The notes: generated by a model not told the origin, from the letters alone. A DNA stretch of 64,000 nt from Paenibacillus azoreducens (GCF_021654775.1 NZ_AP025343.1:1827501-1891500); one strand, 5' to 3'. Shown: positions 43,196 to 53,781, counted from the stretch's first letter. Program-made: numbers and translations.

Positions 43196-43954
43196 ATGGC
43201 GCATTTAGCGATAGAAACAGGATCGCCTACTTTGCGAATGACAACAAGCATTCATGTCGTCTCTCCAGTGGATGCCGGGATTCCGGCAAGCAGCACGCTG
43301 TATTTATTGCATGGCGCGGGCGACAATGCGAGTACATGGCATCGTCTGACTACCGTTGAGCTCTACGCCGCCAAGTACGGATGCACGGTCATCATGCCGG
43401 AAGTGAATCGCAGTTATTACACGGACATGGAATACGGTCTCGATTATTTCCAGTATGTGACCCGGGAGCTTCCGGAAATCTGCGGGCGTATGCTCCGGTT
43501 GAACGACGACCCCGGCCGTACTTTTGTGGCCGGCCTTTCCATGGGGGGATACGGCGCTTTGAAATGCGCGCTGACTTATCCTGACCATTATGCTAAAGCC
43601 GTTTCATTGTCCGGTGTCACCGACATTCGAAAACGTCTCCGCGATCCGGGCATGGAGCCCGGGATGGTCAAGGAAATGCAGGCGGCATTTGGTCCGGAGC
43701 TTGCGGTTAAGCCGGATCAGGATTTGTACGCATTGGCCAGGAGACGAATCGAAGAGGGCGGCAAACTTCCTTCGGTGTTGTGCTGTTGCGGAACCGAGGA
43801 TCCTTTTATCGGGATGAACCGCGAATTTGCCGATACCATGCAGCAAACCCCGTTTGAATTCAAGTATGTGGAGGGGCCGGGAACGCATGACTGGCTATTC
43901 TGGGAAAAACATCTGAAAACAGCCTTTGACTTTTTGTTCCACGAAAAGAATTAA
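43196..43954 (+). CDS. Esterase D/EstA-type alpha/beta hydrolase
   Basis: A 252-residue cytoplasmic serine esterase with nucleophile S115 in AGLSMGGYGALK, acid in CGTEDPFIG and His in GTHDWLFWEKHL. This is the acetyl/tributyrin-esterase branch of the esterase D family. GATGAAAGGGGTTACGC precedes the ATG. It is the first gene of a sugar importer/GH3/GH94 locus, so it may strip ester substituents from imported oligosaccharides (inference). Confidence 0.88.
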   Translation: MAHLAIETGSPTLRMTTSIHVVSPVDAGIPASSTLYLLHGAGDNASTWHRLTTVELYAAKYGCTVIMPEVNRSYYTDMEYGLDYFQYVTRELPEICGRMLRLNDDPGRTFVAGLSMGGYGALKCALTYPDHYAKAVSLSGVTDIRKRLRDPGMEPGMVKEMQAAFGPELAVKPDQDLYALARRRIEEGGKLPSVLCCCGTEDPFIGMNREFADTMQQTPFEFKYVEGPGTHDWLFWEKHLKTAFDFLFHEKN

Positions 43955-43975
43955 CGTAGAGTGAGGCGATGCAAA

Positions 43976-44935
43976 TTGAAACCCGCAGCCTTAGGGCCTG
44001 ACAAAAAATTAAGAGAACGTTCGGGTTCCGGATCCTGGTACAAGGAAATCTGGAAGCACCGGATGACCTACACGCTGCTGATACCCGGACTCATTTGGCT
44101 TATCCTGTTCGCCTACCTGCCGATGGGCGGATTATCGCTTGCGTTTAAGCATTACAAGGCCAACGAGGGAATTTGGGGCAGCCCTTGGGTAGGCTTTGAA
44201 AACTTCAAATATGTATTCCGCGATCCAACCTTTATGCAAGCCGTGTGGAGAACGTTATACATCAATATTATTAAACTCGTCATTACATTCCCGTTCCCAA
44301 TCTTGCTGGCGCTGCTGCTGAATGAGCTGCGGATGCGGAAGATGAAAAAGCTGTATCAAACCGTGTTTACGTTTCCGCAGTTTTTATCCTGGATCATCGT
44401 TTCCGGGATTGTCATCAACGTTCTTTCCTATGACGGTCTGCTCAACAGCGCGCTGGCGATGCTTGGACTGCCGACGATTAACTTCCTGGGCTCGGAAAAA
44501 ATGTTCCTGCCGATGCTCATAATTACCGATATTTGGAAATCGACGGGATGGGGCGCAATCATATTTTTGGCCGCGATCTCGGGCATTGACCAGGACCAAT
44601 ATGAATCGGCGCAGATCGACGGCGCTTCGCGGATGCAGCAGATTTTCAAAATCACGCTGCCGAACATTATCCCAACTGTAACCGTAATGTTCATCCTGAA
44701 CGTGGGCGGTTTGATGTCAGCCGGTTTTGACCAGATCTTCAATTTGGCGAATGCGGCGACGCAAAATGTATCCCAAGTGCTCGATGTCTATATTTACCGG
44801 ATTACATTCCAGTCTTCGACGGACTTCTCGTTCTCGACGGCTGTCAGCTTGTTCCGTTCGCTTGTGAATATGATCCTGCTGCTGGCTGCCGACAGAGTGG
44901 CCAAAATGATGGGCGGAGACGGTTTGTTCCGCTAG
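43976..44935 (+). CDS. Oligosaccharide ABC permease, LplB type
   Basis: A 319-residue permease with six segments and the EAA loop YESAQIDGASRMQQIFKITLPN. The N-terminus WKHRMTYTLLIPGLIWLILF is typical of the LplB/YtcP group. TTG 43976 was chosen because GAGG lies upstream; the in-frame GTG 43961 has no site. It starts 21 bp after the esterase. Confidence 0.9.
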   Translation: MKPAALGPDKKLRERSGSGSWYKEIWKHRMTYTLLIPGLIWLILFAYLPMGGLSLAFKHYKANEGIWGSPWVGFENFKYVFRDPTFMQAVWRTLYINIIKLVITFPFPILLALLLNELRMRKMKKLYQTVFTFPQFLSWIIVSGIVINVLSYDGLLNSALAMLGLPTINFLGSEKMFLPMLIITDIWKSTGWGAIIFLAAISGIDQDQYESAQIDGASRMQQIFKITLPNIIPTVTVMFILNVGGLMSAGFDQIFNLANAATQNVSQVLDVYIYRITFQSSTDFSFSTAVSLFRSLVNMILLLAADRVAKMMGGDGLFR

Positions 44936-44952
44936 GAAAGGAGTGCAAACAG

Positions 44953-45855
44953 ATGAGTGTCAAAGCTGTGAAACAGCATAAATACCGGGTCGGAAAAATG
45001 ACTTTCCTGGATTATTTCCTGATGGCCGTGCTGGCGGTCTTAGCATTAATGATCATTATTCCATTTCTGAACGTTATTGCGATTTCGCTTTCCCCGCAAA
45101 AAGATTATGCGGACAATCCGATGATGCTGTTCCCGAGACATCCGACGCTGGATGCGTACAAAGCGCTTTTAAATGATGGAAGAATCGTGACGGGTTTTTT
45201 GAATACGCTCAAAATCCTTGTTGTAGGCCTTCCGCTCAGCTTGTTTTTGACGAGCACCATGGCTTACGCCCTGAGCCGGAATAAATTTCCGGGCAAGAAG
45301 GGTATCTTCTTCCTGGTCCTGTTCACGATGATTTTTAACGGCGGGATCGTACCGCTTTACCTGGTAATGAAGTCGCTGCATTTGACCGGCAGCCTGTGGT
45401 CCGTCATTCTGGTGGGCAGCTTCAGTGCTTTTAATATGATTCTGATGATGAATTACTTCCAGGGTTTGCCGGAATCTTTGATGGAATCCGCAAGGCTGGA
45501 CGGGGCGGGAGAGTGGAAAATCCTCTTCTCCATCGTTCTCCCGCTGGCTGCGCCGATTATGGCTACCATTACGCTGTTCTACGGCGTCGGATTCTGGAAT
45601 GGATGGTATGACGCCATGATCTTCCTCCGAAAGGCGGATATGCTGCCGTTGCAAAACGTTCTGCGAACGATCATTGTCGAATCGTCGACAAACGTATCGA
45701 ATGCATCAAGCGTTGACGCATTGAACAAATCCGGTTTCTCTACGGGAATGAAAATGGCTTCGGTTTTCGTTTCGATGGTGCCGATCATGTGTTTCTTCCC
45801 GATGCTGCAAAAGCATTTCGCTAAAGGGGTGTTAACAGGGGCTATCAAGACCTGA
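44953..45855 (+). CDS. Oligosaccharide ABC permease, LplC/YtcP type
   Basis: A 300-residue permease, partner of the preceding one, with six segments and the EAA loop LMESARLDGAGEWKILFSIV. The long C-terminal loop before PMLQKHFAKGVLTGAIKT is normal in this group. GGAAAGGAG precedes the ATG, and the gene starts 17 bp after its neighbour. Confidence 0.92.
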   Translation: MSVKAVKQHKYRVGKMTFLDYFLMAVLAVLALMIIIPFLNVIAISLSPQKDYADNPMMLFPRHPTLDAYKALLNDGRIVTGFLNTLKILVVGLPLSLFLTSTMAYALSRNKFPGKKGIFFLVLFTMIFNGGIVPLYLVMKSLHLTGSLWSVILVGSFSAFNMILMMNYFQGLPESLMESARLDGAGEWKILFSIVLPLAAPIMATITLFYGVGFWNGWYDAMIFLRKADMLPLQNVLRTIIVESSTNVSNASSVDALNKSGFSTGMKMASVFVSMVPIMCFFPMLQKHFAKGVLTGAIKT

Positions 45856-45863
45856 TTAATACA

Positions 45864-45919
45864 AATAGATTTTTAAAGGTAGTTGAACACGCATTTTAAA
45901 GGTAGTTCAAAAATCTATT
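45864..45919 (+). promoter_or_regulatory. Intergenic stem-loop before binding-protein gene
   Basis: AATAGATTTTT (45864-45874) and AAAAATCTATT (45909-45919) are perfect 11-bp arms. The loop holds a direct repeat TTTTAAAGGTAGTT (45871-45884 and 45894-45907). It may protect or process the mRNA so that the binding protein is made in excess (inference). Confidence 0.5.
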
Positions 45920-45938
45920 CAAACATGGGGGATTAAAC

Positions 45939-47540
45939 ATGAAAACGAAGAAAAAGCTGTCATTCAAACCTCTTCTGGCTGTTGCATTGTCAGCGGTTAT
46001 GCTGACGGCGACGGCATGTTCCAAGGAAGCGGCATCGGGCGGCAACGAAAAAGACCAGGACGGAGGCTACAAAGACAAGCTCAAAATTTCCGTAGCGCAA
46101 ACTACAGAAGTAAAGGACGGCCAACTGGACAACGAGTTCCATAAGTACTGGATGGACAAATTCAATATCGAGTGGGACTACAACTATATTCAGTGGGACT
46201 CCTGGCCGGAAAAGCTTCGTCTGTGGATCAACTCCGGAGATCTTCCTGACGTGGCGAGCTGGAACTATGTGCATGGCGATTTCATGAATTACGTAGACCA
46301 AGGGCTGCTTTATAAATTCCCGGATGACTGGAAAGAGCGCTGGCCGAACATAGCTGCGGCCTATAAGCAGACAGGACTCGGCGACAAGCTGGAAGAGCTG
46401 ACCGGCGGAACGTACATCCTGCCCAAACCTGTTTATTACGAAAATAAACCTGCAGATCCGCTAGTGAACCAAATCGGCGTTATCGCGCTGCGCAAAGACT
46501 GGGCGAAAGCGGTTGGATTTGAACTGAAAGATGAATACACAACAAGCGAATTGATGAAATACGCCGAACTTGTCAAAGAAAAAGATCCCGGCAAACTCGG
46601 TTCGAAGCTTGTTCCGATTTCCTATAATGCGGATGACGCCTTGACCAATATCATTATGGCTAACAGTGAGCATTCCCGCGTGGAATCTGCATTCTATAAA
46701 GGCGAAGACGGCAAATTCCATTGGGGTCCAGCCGATCCTGAGACGCTCACCGGTTTGAAACTGATGCAAAAAGCATACAAAGAAGGGCTTTTGAATCCTG
46801 AGTTCTATACCTGGAAAAACAGCGAAGGCAGCGACAACTTCAAAGTCAAGGGTGTTGCAGCTATTACAAGTCTTGGCGGCCTGGCATCGTACAGACAAGA
46901 CATGGATAAAGCCATGAAGAAAAATCTTGGCGTAGATAGCGACGAACTCGTTCATACAGCGATCGTGCTTGGCGATGACGGTAAATACCGCAACCTGGAG
47001 CAGCCAAATTTCTGGTCGTCCCTGATCTTTTCGCCAAACATCAGCAAAGAGAAATTCGAACGCATCATGGACTTGATCGACTACTCCACAAGCAAAGAAG
47101 GACAACTGCTCGTGAACATGGGCTTTGAAGGCAAGGATTGGAAATACGACGACAATAAAGAACTGGTAAGCCTCCTTCCTGAAGGAACATCTCTGGAAGA
47201 CAAATATCCGGCCCGTTTTGAAGGCCTGTACGTTCTCGGCGATGATTTCAGCATCATCAATCCTGCCATCAAAAAAGAATACCGCGATACAGCCGTAAAA
47301 CATTACAAAAACAAAGCGAAATTCGGTTCCGAAGGCGGCAAGCTGGCAACGTATGACTGGGATGTGCAATTGTATGACTCCAAAGCGAAAAGCCAGGCAT
47401 CTTTCGAATATCAAAACGAATATGCCAACCTGATTCTCCAAAGCGGGGATTTGGAAGCGAACTGGAAGAAATGGGTGGAAAGCAAGCAATCGCTCGTGAA
47501 ACCGGTTCTGGACGAATTGAACAGCAAATTTGCCAAGTAA
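45939..47540 (+). CDS. Oligosaccharide-binding lipoprotein, LplA type
   Basis: A 533-residue extracellular binding protein with signal peptide and lipobox TATAC (Cys near 27). The large size and Trp-rich segments (WDYNYIQWDSWPEKLRLW) fit binders of oligosaccharides in this importer group. In the comparable Listeria beta-1,2-glucan locus the binding protein sits beside GH3 and GH94 genes, as here. GGGGGATTAAAC precedes the ATG. The partner ATPase is not in the window. Confidence 0.9.
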   Translation: MKTKKKLSFKPLLAVALSAVMLTATACSKEAASGGNEKDQDGGYKDKLKISVAQTTEVKDGQLDNEFHKYWMDKFNIEWDYNYIQWDSWPEKLRLWINSGDLPDVASWNYVHGDFMNYVDQGLLYKFPDDWKERWPNIAAAYKQTGLGDKLEELTGGTYILPKPVYYENKPADPLVNQIGVIALRKDWAKAVGFELKDEYTTSELMKYAELVKEKDPGKLGSKLVPISYNADDALTNIIMANSEHSRVESAFYKGEDGKFHWGPADPETLTGLKLMQKAYKEGLLNPEFYTWKNSEGSDNFKVKGVAAITSLGGLASYRQDMDKAMKKNLGVDSDELVHTAIVLGDDGKYRNLEQPNFWSSLIFSPNISKEKFERIMDLIDYSTSKEGQLLVNMGFEGKDWKYDDNKELVSLLPEGTSLEDKYPARFEGLYVLGDDFSIINPAIKKEYRDTAVKHYKNKAKFGSEGGKLATYDWDVQLYDSKAKSQASFEYQNEYANLILQSGDLEANWKKWVESKQSLVKPVLDELNSKFAK

Positions 47541-47971
47541 AGGTTTTGCAAAATCCTAAAGTAATGAATACCGATGCAAATGATCCCGTCCTGAAGCTTT
47601 TGCCTTCGGGCCGGCATTCCTGGAACCCGGTGTGCATCATGTAAAGCGCCGCCGGGTTTCATCTCTTCCGGGCCAGGTTGCGGGAACGATTCATTTTTAA
47701 AAGCGATCTTTTCCGTAACCTGCAAAGAAGAAGAAATACATGTCTTCTGAATGAGGAATGTGCATAAACATGGGGAACCGAAAGCTTCCATCTTGTCTTC
47801 CTGCAAGGGGATAACGGTTTTGTGCAGGTTCCTGAGAAAGGAGAAAGAATTGAAGAAGTCGGCATAGGCTTCGTTGATTCTATATAAATTGGATCTTTTC
47901 GGCAAAAGAGCCGTGAACAGCATCAATTAAAAATGAATTCATTACCTTAGCAGGTAGTTGGAGGGGACTTT
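47541..47971. other. Gap between binding protein and GH3 gene
   Basis: About 430 bp without a recognisable gene. Short frames on the minus strand lack ribosome sites. The GH3 ribosome site GGAGGGGAC ends it. It may hold a separate promoter for the two enzymes. Confidence 0.45.
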
Positions 47972-50134
47972 ATGGATATCCAGCAATTAAAAGGACTTAT
48001 AGAACAAATGACGCTTGACGAAAAAATTGCCCAATTGCTGCAGCTTACCGCCCATTTTCATGAAGGGACAGACAATGAAGGCCAGGTTACGGGGCCGATG
48101 GAAGAAATGGGGATTACCGAATCTATGGTTCGGGCCAGCGGTTCCGTGCTTGGGCTCTCCGGAGCGCAGGCCGTCATCGATGTGCAAAACGCTTATTTGC
48201 AAAAAAACCGCCTGGGAATTCCGCTCATGTTTATGGCGGACGTGGTGCATGGATTCAAAACCATCTTCCCGATTCCGCTGGCAATCGGCTGCTCCTGGGA
48301 TACGGACCTGGCCGAGAAGAGCGCGGAAATCGCCGCCAAAGAATCCGCCGTATCCGGCATTCATGTAACGTTCGCGCCGATGGTTGATCTGGTGCGCGAT
48401 CCGCGTTGGGGACGGGTGATGGAGACGACGGGCGAAGACCCATATTTGAACAGCCTGTTCGCCAAAGCTTTTGTCCGCGGTTATCAGGGAGACCGGCTCA
48501 AGGAAAATCCGGACCGGCTAGCGGCTTGCGTGAAGCATTTTGCGGCGTACGGCGCCCCTGAAGGCGGCCGAGATTATAATACGGTCAACATGTCCGAACG
48601 CCAGCTGCGCGAATATTACTTGCCGGCTTACAAAGCGGCGCTGGATGAAGGCTGCGAAATGGTGATGACATCCTTCAACACGGTGGACGGCATACCGGCT
48701 ACGGGCAACGAGAAGCTGATGCGCGGCATTCTCCGCGACGAATGGAATTTTGACGGTGTGCTTATTTCCGATTGGGCTTCAATCCGGGAAATGATCGCGC
48801 ATGGCGCGGCGGAAGATGACCGCGAAGCGGCTTACCGGGCCATCCGGGCGGGCGTGGACATTGAAATGATGACTCCGTGTTATGTCCGCCATCTGCCGGA
48901 GCTGATCGAAAGCGGCCGGGTGGATGAAGCTTTGATCGATGAAGCTGTGCTGCGTATTTTACGTCTGAAAGATAAACTTGGACTTTTTGAAAATCCGCTG
49001 CGGGCAGCTGATCCTGACAGGGAACGCGAGGTCGTATTCTGCGCGGAACACCGCCAAGCTGCTTACGAACTTGCCGCCAAATCCAGCGTGCTGCTCAAAA
49101 ATAACGGCGTGCTGCCGCTGCGAGCGGATGCGAACGTTGCCTTGATCGGACCGTTTGCGCAAAGCAATGACATTTTAGGGTGGTGGTCCTGCGTAGGTTC
49201 CAAGGAAGATGCGGCTTCACTCGGACTTTCACTGAAGGAACGTTTGGCCGAAGGGAAACTTCGTTCGGCCGAAGGCTGCGGAATCGACAGCATGACGCAG
49301 GAGCAGCTAAATGAGGCGCTGGAAACGGCGCAAAACGCGGATATCATTGTCCTCGCTTTGGGCGAAGAATCGGCGATGAGCGGCGAAGGCGGCTCCAGAA
49401 CGAATATCCGTCTTCCAGAAGCCCAGCTTGAGCTGGTGAAACAGCTGAAAACCTTGGGTAGACCGCTGGCAGCCGTGATCTTCAACGGACGTCCGCTGGA
49501 TCTTCATGGCATCTTCGAGGAAACGGACGCTGTGCTCGAAGCTTGGTTCCCAGGCAGCGAAGGCGGAGCAGCCATCGCGGATATCTTGGTTGGCCGCGTA
49601 AATCCATCCGCGCGATTGACCATGTCCTTCCCGCAGTCGGCAGGGCAGATTCCAGTATATTACAACCATTTCAACACGGGCCGTCCAATGGATCCGCAGA
49701 AGACGGAGGAGCGTTATGTTTCCAAATATATCGATAGTCCGAATGAACCGCTGCTTCCGTTTGGATTCGGCCTTTCTTATACCACCTTTGAATACAGCGA
49801 TTTGAAGATTTCGGGCCATGAGATGAAGGCTGGCGAATCGCTGACGGTTCAGGTTAAGGTGACAAATACGGGAGAACGGGATGGCGTGGAAACCGTTCAG
49901 CTGTATATCCGCGATGTAGCGGCAGAAGTCGTGCGTCCGCTGCGCGAGCTCAAAGGTTTTGAGAAGCTGGCTCTTGCGCCGGGAGAAAGCGGCATTGCCT
50001 CCTTTACTTTGACGGAGGAGCAGCTCAGGTACCATCATTCCGATCTCAGCTTTACCAGCGACCCTGGCACGTTCCAAGTGTTCGTTGGATCAAACTGCCG
50101 GGATACGCTGTCGGGATCCTTTAAACTGATCTGA
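47972..50134 (+). CDS. Beta-glucosidase, glycoside hydrolase family 3
   Basis: A 720-residue cytoplasmic GH3 enzyme (no signal peptide). The N-terminal barrel has FMADVVHGFKTIFPIPLAIG, RWGRVMETTGEDP and nucleophile D267 in GVLISDWAS. The second domain begins near SSVLLKNNGVLPL, and a C-terminal fibronectin III-like domain has TVQVKVTNTGERDGVE. The layout is that of BglX. In the beta-1,2-glucan context it would release glucose from sophorose or short oligomers (inference). Confidence 0.92.
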   Translation: MDIQQLKGLIEQMTLDEKIAQLLQLTAHFHEGTDNEGQVTGPMEEMGITESMVRASGSVLGLSGAQAVIDVQNAYLQKNRLGIPLMFMADVVHGFKTIFPIPLAIGCSWDTDLAEKSAEIAAKESAVSGIHVTFAPMVDLVRDPRWGRVMETTGEDPYLNSLFAKAFVRGYQGDRLKENPDRLAACVKHFAAYGAPEGGRDYNTVNMSERQLREYYLPAYKAALDEGCEMVMTSFNTVDGIPATGNEKLMRGILRDEWNFDGVLISDWASIREMIAHGAAEDDREAAYRAIRAGVDIEMMTPCYVRHLPELIESGRVDEALIDEAVLRILRLKDKLGLFENPLRAADPDREREVVFCAEHRQAAYELAAKSSVLLKNNGVLPLRADANVALIGPFAQSNDILGWWSCVGSKEDAASLGLSLKERLAEGKLRSAEGCGIDSMTQEQLNEALETAQNADIIVLALGEESAMSGEGGSRTNIRLPEAQLELVKQLKTLGRPLAAVIFNGRPLDLHGIFEETDAVLEAWFPGSEGGAAIADILVGRVNPSARLTMSFPQSAGQIPVYYNHFNTGRPMDPQKTEERYVSKYIDSPNEPLLPFGFGLSYTTFEYSDLKISGHEMKAGESLTVQVKVTNTGERDGVETVQLYIRDVAAEVVRPLRELKGFEKLALAPGESGIASFTLTEEQLRYHHSDLSFTSDPGTFQVFVGSNCRDTLSGSFKLI

Positions 50135-50276
50135 TCCATGTAAGCCATACGAGGGATGACGCTGCCTTCTTTCGGTTCCGGCATCCCCACCATGCTGAAA
50201 TCGTAGAGCTGCCTGGACTACAACCGATATTTGCGGCTTTTGCGCTGTGAACAGGATAGGAGGAATAAATATAGAT

Positions 50277-53200
50277 ATGACAGCCACAATTGCGAACTCA
50301 AAGCTCAACATCCAAGCTGGCGACCTGCGCTTTACCTTTTGGGAGAGCGGCGATTTGTTTCAGGCCGCGAGCGGACAGACCATGATCAATCAACTGATGA
50401 CAAGCCCTGTAGAGGGATCTTTAAATAATATATACCTGCGGATTCATCGCGCGTCTGGGATTTCCTTTTACCCGCTGCTTGGAATTCATTCCAATAGCAC
50501 AGTCAGTGCCGGCGGCAATCGTATGGTATGGGAAGGCAGCGAGGAAAGCGTGAATTATCGCGTCACTTTTGCATTGTCTAAGCAGGGCGTTTGGTTCTGG
50601 GATGTCGTAACTCGCGGCGAAGGCGTGATGATCGATGTCGTATACGGCCAGGACATAGGAAATGCCGATATCGGGGCCGTACGCAGCAATGAAGCTTATT
50701 TGTCGCAGTATATCGACCATTCCGTATTCGAAGATAAACATTACGGCTATGTGGTTTGCTCAAGACAAAATCAACCGCAAAGCAGCGGATTCCCATACAT
50801 CCAGCAAGGTTCGCTTACCCGGGCTGCCGGTTATTCGACGGATGGTTTCCAATTTTTCGGGCTCTCTTATAAAGAAACAAATTTGCCATCCTGTTTAAGT
50901 CAAGCCAAACTGGCCAATGAAATTTACCAATACGAATTTGCGTATACGGCGCTGCAGTCGGAATTGGTTGCCTTGAATGGTGAAGCCCGGTTTGTATTTT
51001 ATGGCCTCTTCAAAGCAAACCATGCAGATTCTGTACAAAAGCTGGAATTCAAGGAAGAGGTTGCGAAAGCGTGGGCGGAATATGAGGAAGAGCAAACCGT
51101 TCAGCTGCAAAAGCTGCCTCCGGTATGCCTTAAGGCTGCAATCGGCAAACCGCTTGAGATTCTCTCCATGAAGGAAGCGGAAATAAGCGAGCGTTTTCCT
51201 TCTCATAAAAGACATGAGGAAGAACGCCAGGATGGACAACTGCTGGCATTCTTTACCGACTCCTACGAGCACATCGTAAGTAAAGAAAAGGAGCTGCTGG
51301 TAGAACGTCCGCACGGGCATATTCTGATGAGCGGAAATAACGTGAAGCTCGGAGCGAAGGTCATCACGACCACTTCTTATATGTATGGCATTTTCAATTC
51401 ACATCTTGTGGTGGGGAATACCAATTTCAATAAAATGATGAGCAATACGCGCAATGCGCTGAATGTGCCGAAAACGGCGGGACAGCGGATTTATGTTGAA
51501 GTAGATGGCGAGTACCGTATGCTGACCATGCCTTCCTTGTTTGAGATCGGCTTTAATTACGCGCGCTGGTATTACAAAACCGCAGACGATATGCTGATCA
51601 TCACGAATTTTACGACCGTTGATACGCCAGAAGTCCGCCTGAACGTCCGTTCCGAGAGCGGCAAGGCATACCGGTTCCTGGTGACCAATCAAGTTACGAT
51701 GAATGTTAATGAATATGAGACGAAAGTCCGGATGACAAATGATAACGGGATCATTACCTTTTACGGCGGTGAGGATGCAATCCGCAAGGAGGCCTATCCA
51801 AATCTGCAATACCGTATGTGGATTGACGGCGCTGACGTGGAGTATGGCGATGAGACGATGTTTGCTGAAGGCATTCAAGCCGGATGCGCATCGCTAGTAA
51901 CGATGCAAATCGATTCGGCCCGGGAGTGGACGCTTACCGTTCAAGGATTGCTCTATGGAGAGGAACTTCAGGCATCAAGGAAGAATATAGAAGAAGAGAT
52001 TGTAAAATACCGAGATTTCTACAAGCAGGTCATGAACGGTTTCCGCCTTAGCGGCGCGGATGGAGCGGAAGGGGAAGATTTCTTTAAAGTCAATGCCTTG
52101 GCTTGGTGGTATACGCATAACATGCTTGTCCACTACTCCGTACCGCATGGTCTCGAACAATACGGCGGAGCGGCTTGGGGGACGCGTGATGTATGCCAGG
52201 GGCCTGTCGAGTACTTTTTGGCGACGCAAAAATTCGCTCAAGTCCGTGACATCCTTCTGATGGTGTACACTCACCAATATGAAGATGATGGGAACTGGCC
52301 GCAGTGGTTCATGTTCGACCGTTATGCACAGGTCCAGCAGGAAGAAAGCCATGGCGATATCATTGTTTGGCCGCTGAAAGTGCTCAGTGATTATTTGACG
52401 GCTACCCAAGATTACAGTATTTTGAAAGAAAAGGTTCCTTATACCATCAAGGGAAGTTTCCGGTTTACGGAACAGACCTATACGGTTTTAGAGCATGTTA
52501 ACAAAGAAATCGGTTATATTCGCAGTCATTTTCTGCATGATACTTATCTATCTTCTTATGGCGACGGGGATTGGGACGATACGCTCCAGCCAGCGAATGC
52601 GCAGCTGAAGAAGTATATGGTCAGCAGCTGGACGGTTGCTCTGACTTACCAGACCTTAACGCGGCTGTCCGCAGTGCTGCTTCCCGAAGAACCTGCTCTT
52701 GCGGCAGATCTTCAGGAGATGGCTTCCGGCATTAAGCGGGATTACAAACGCTACATGCTGCAAACGAATGTCATTCCTGGATTCCTCTATATGGAGGATC
52801 CGGCTGAGACGAAGCTGATGCTGCATCCGACGGATACCGAAACAGGCATTCAATACCGTTTGCTGCCGATGACGCGCGGGATGATCGCTGAGCTTCTTGA
52901 CCCGGAATGCGCAAGATCGCATTATGAACTGATCAAGGAAAAGCTGTTTTTCCCGGACGGCGTGCGCCTGATGAACCTTCCAGCCCAATATGCGGGCGGA
53001 GTCAGCACGCATTTCAAACGGGCGGAGCAGGCTGCGAATTTTGGGCGCGAGGTCGGACTTCAATACGTGCACGCGCATATCCGGTTCATCGAAGCGATGG
53101 CCAAGCTGGGACATGCGGACGATGTATGGAACGGATTGAATGTGATTAACCCGGTCGGGATCCGGAATGTGGTTCCAAATGCGGAAATCCGCCAGAGCAA

Positions 53201-53633
53201 TGCTTACTTTAGCAGCTCTGACGGCAAGTTTAATACACGTTATGAAGCGCAAACGGATTTTGATGAGCTTCGCAGCGGCAAGATTCAGGTCAAGGGCGGC
53301 TGGCGAATTTACTCCAGTGGACCAGGGATATACATGAACCAACTGATTTCGAATGCGCTCGGCATCCGCCAGGACCATGAAGGGCTTGTGGTAGATCCCG
53401 TACTGCCTGCATCTTTGGACGGAATGCATTTCGACTTCCAATATGACGGAGTCAATGTAACCTTCCGTTATCACATGACAGGCGCTCCTGTCAGCCGGAT
53501 TGTCATGAATGGCAAGGATCTGGCTGCCGAAAGGTTGTCCAACCCGTATCGTAAAGGCGGACTGCGTGTGTCCAAACAGATTTTTGAAGCAGCAATGAAC
53601 TTAAATAATAATATAATTGACATTTTTATGTAA
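50277..53633 (+). CDS. GH94-type phosphorylase, probable 1,2-beta-oligoglucan phosphorylase
   Basis: An 1118-residue cytoplasmic enzyme. Size and sequence style match the long GH94 branch that contains 1,2-beta-oligoglucan phosphorylase of Listeria, not the 800-residue cellobiose phosphorylases. An N-terminal beta-sandwich region is followed by an (alpha/alpha)6 barrel with YGGAAWGTRDVCQGPVEYF and the Asp-rich YGDGDWDDTLQPAN (residues 761-774), where the general acid is expected. It would split oligomers with phosphate into glucose 1-phosphate. ATG 50277 has GGAGGA upstream. Substrate assignment rests on recall of the family and gene order. Confidence 0.78.
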   Translation: MTATIANSKLNIQAGDLRFTFWESGDLFQAASGQTMINQLMTSPVEGSLNNIYLRIHRASGISFYPLLGIHSNSTVSAGGNRMVWEGSEESVNYRVTFALSKQGVWFWDVVTRGEGVMIDVVYGQDIGNADIGAVRSNEAYLSQYIDHSVFEDKHYGYVVCSRQNQPQSSGFPYIQQGSLTRAAGYSTDGFQFFGLSYKETNLPSCLSQAKLANEIYQYEFAYTALQSELVALNGEARFVFYGLFKANHADSVQKLEFKEEVAKAWAEYEEEQTVQLQKLPPVCLKAAIGKPLEILSMKEAEISERFPSHKRHEEERQDGQLLAFFTDSYEHIVSKEKELLVERPHGHILMSGNNVKLGAKVITTTSYMYGIFNSHLVVGNTNFNKMMSNTRNALNVPKTAGQRIYVEVDGEYRMLTMPSLFEIGFNYARWYYKTADDMLIITNFTTVDTPEVRLNVRSESGKAYRFLVTNQVTMNVNEYETKVRMTNDNGIITFYGGEDAIRKEAYPNLQYRMWIDGADVEYGDETMFAEGIQAGCASLVTMQIDSAREWTLTVQGLLYGEELQASRKNIEEEIVKYRDFYKQVMNGFRLSGADGAEGEDFFKVNALAWWYTHNMLVHYSVPHGLEQYGGAAWGTRDVCQGPVEYFLATQKFAQVRDILLMVYTHQYEDDGNWPQWFMFDRYAQVQQEESHGDIIVWPLKVLSDYLTATQDYSILKEKVPYTIKGSFRFTEQTYTVLEHVNKEIGYIRSHFLHDTYLSSYGDGDWDDTLQPANAQLKKYMVSSWTVALTYQTLTRLSAVLLPEEPALAADLQEMASGIKRDYKRYMLQTNVIPGFLYMEDPAETKLMLHPTDTETGIQYRLLPMTRGMIAELLDPECARSHYELIKEKLFFPDGVRLMNLPAQYAGGVSTHFKRAEQAANFGREVGLQYVHAHIRFIEAMAKLGHADDVWNGLNVINPVGIRNVVPNAEIRQSNAYFSSSDGKFNTRYEAQTDFDELRSGKIQVKGGWRIYSSGPGIYMNQLISNALGIRQDHEGLVVDPVLPASLDGMHFDFQYDGVNVTFRYHMTGAPVSRIVMNGKDLAAERLSNPYRKGGLRVSKQIFEAAMNLNNNIIDIFM

Positions 53634-53639
53634 TTTTTA

Positions 53640-53665
53640 GGCGATCTTAACAGATCGCCATTTTC
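53640..53665 (+). terminator. Terminator after GH94 gene
   Basis: GGCGATC (53640-53646), loop TTAACA, GATCGCC (53653-53659), then ATTTTCC. Confidence 0.75.
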
Positions 53666-53781
53666 CATAGGGATTGCAAACTGCCATCATTCCACGATTC
53701 AATAAGGGGTTATGGTTGCAGAAAATATGCAGCAGCCCTTAGCAGCATGATATATAGAGATAGATAAGGAGCGAGGATAAA

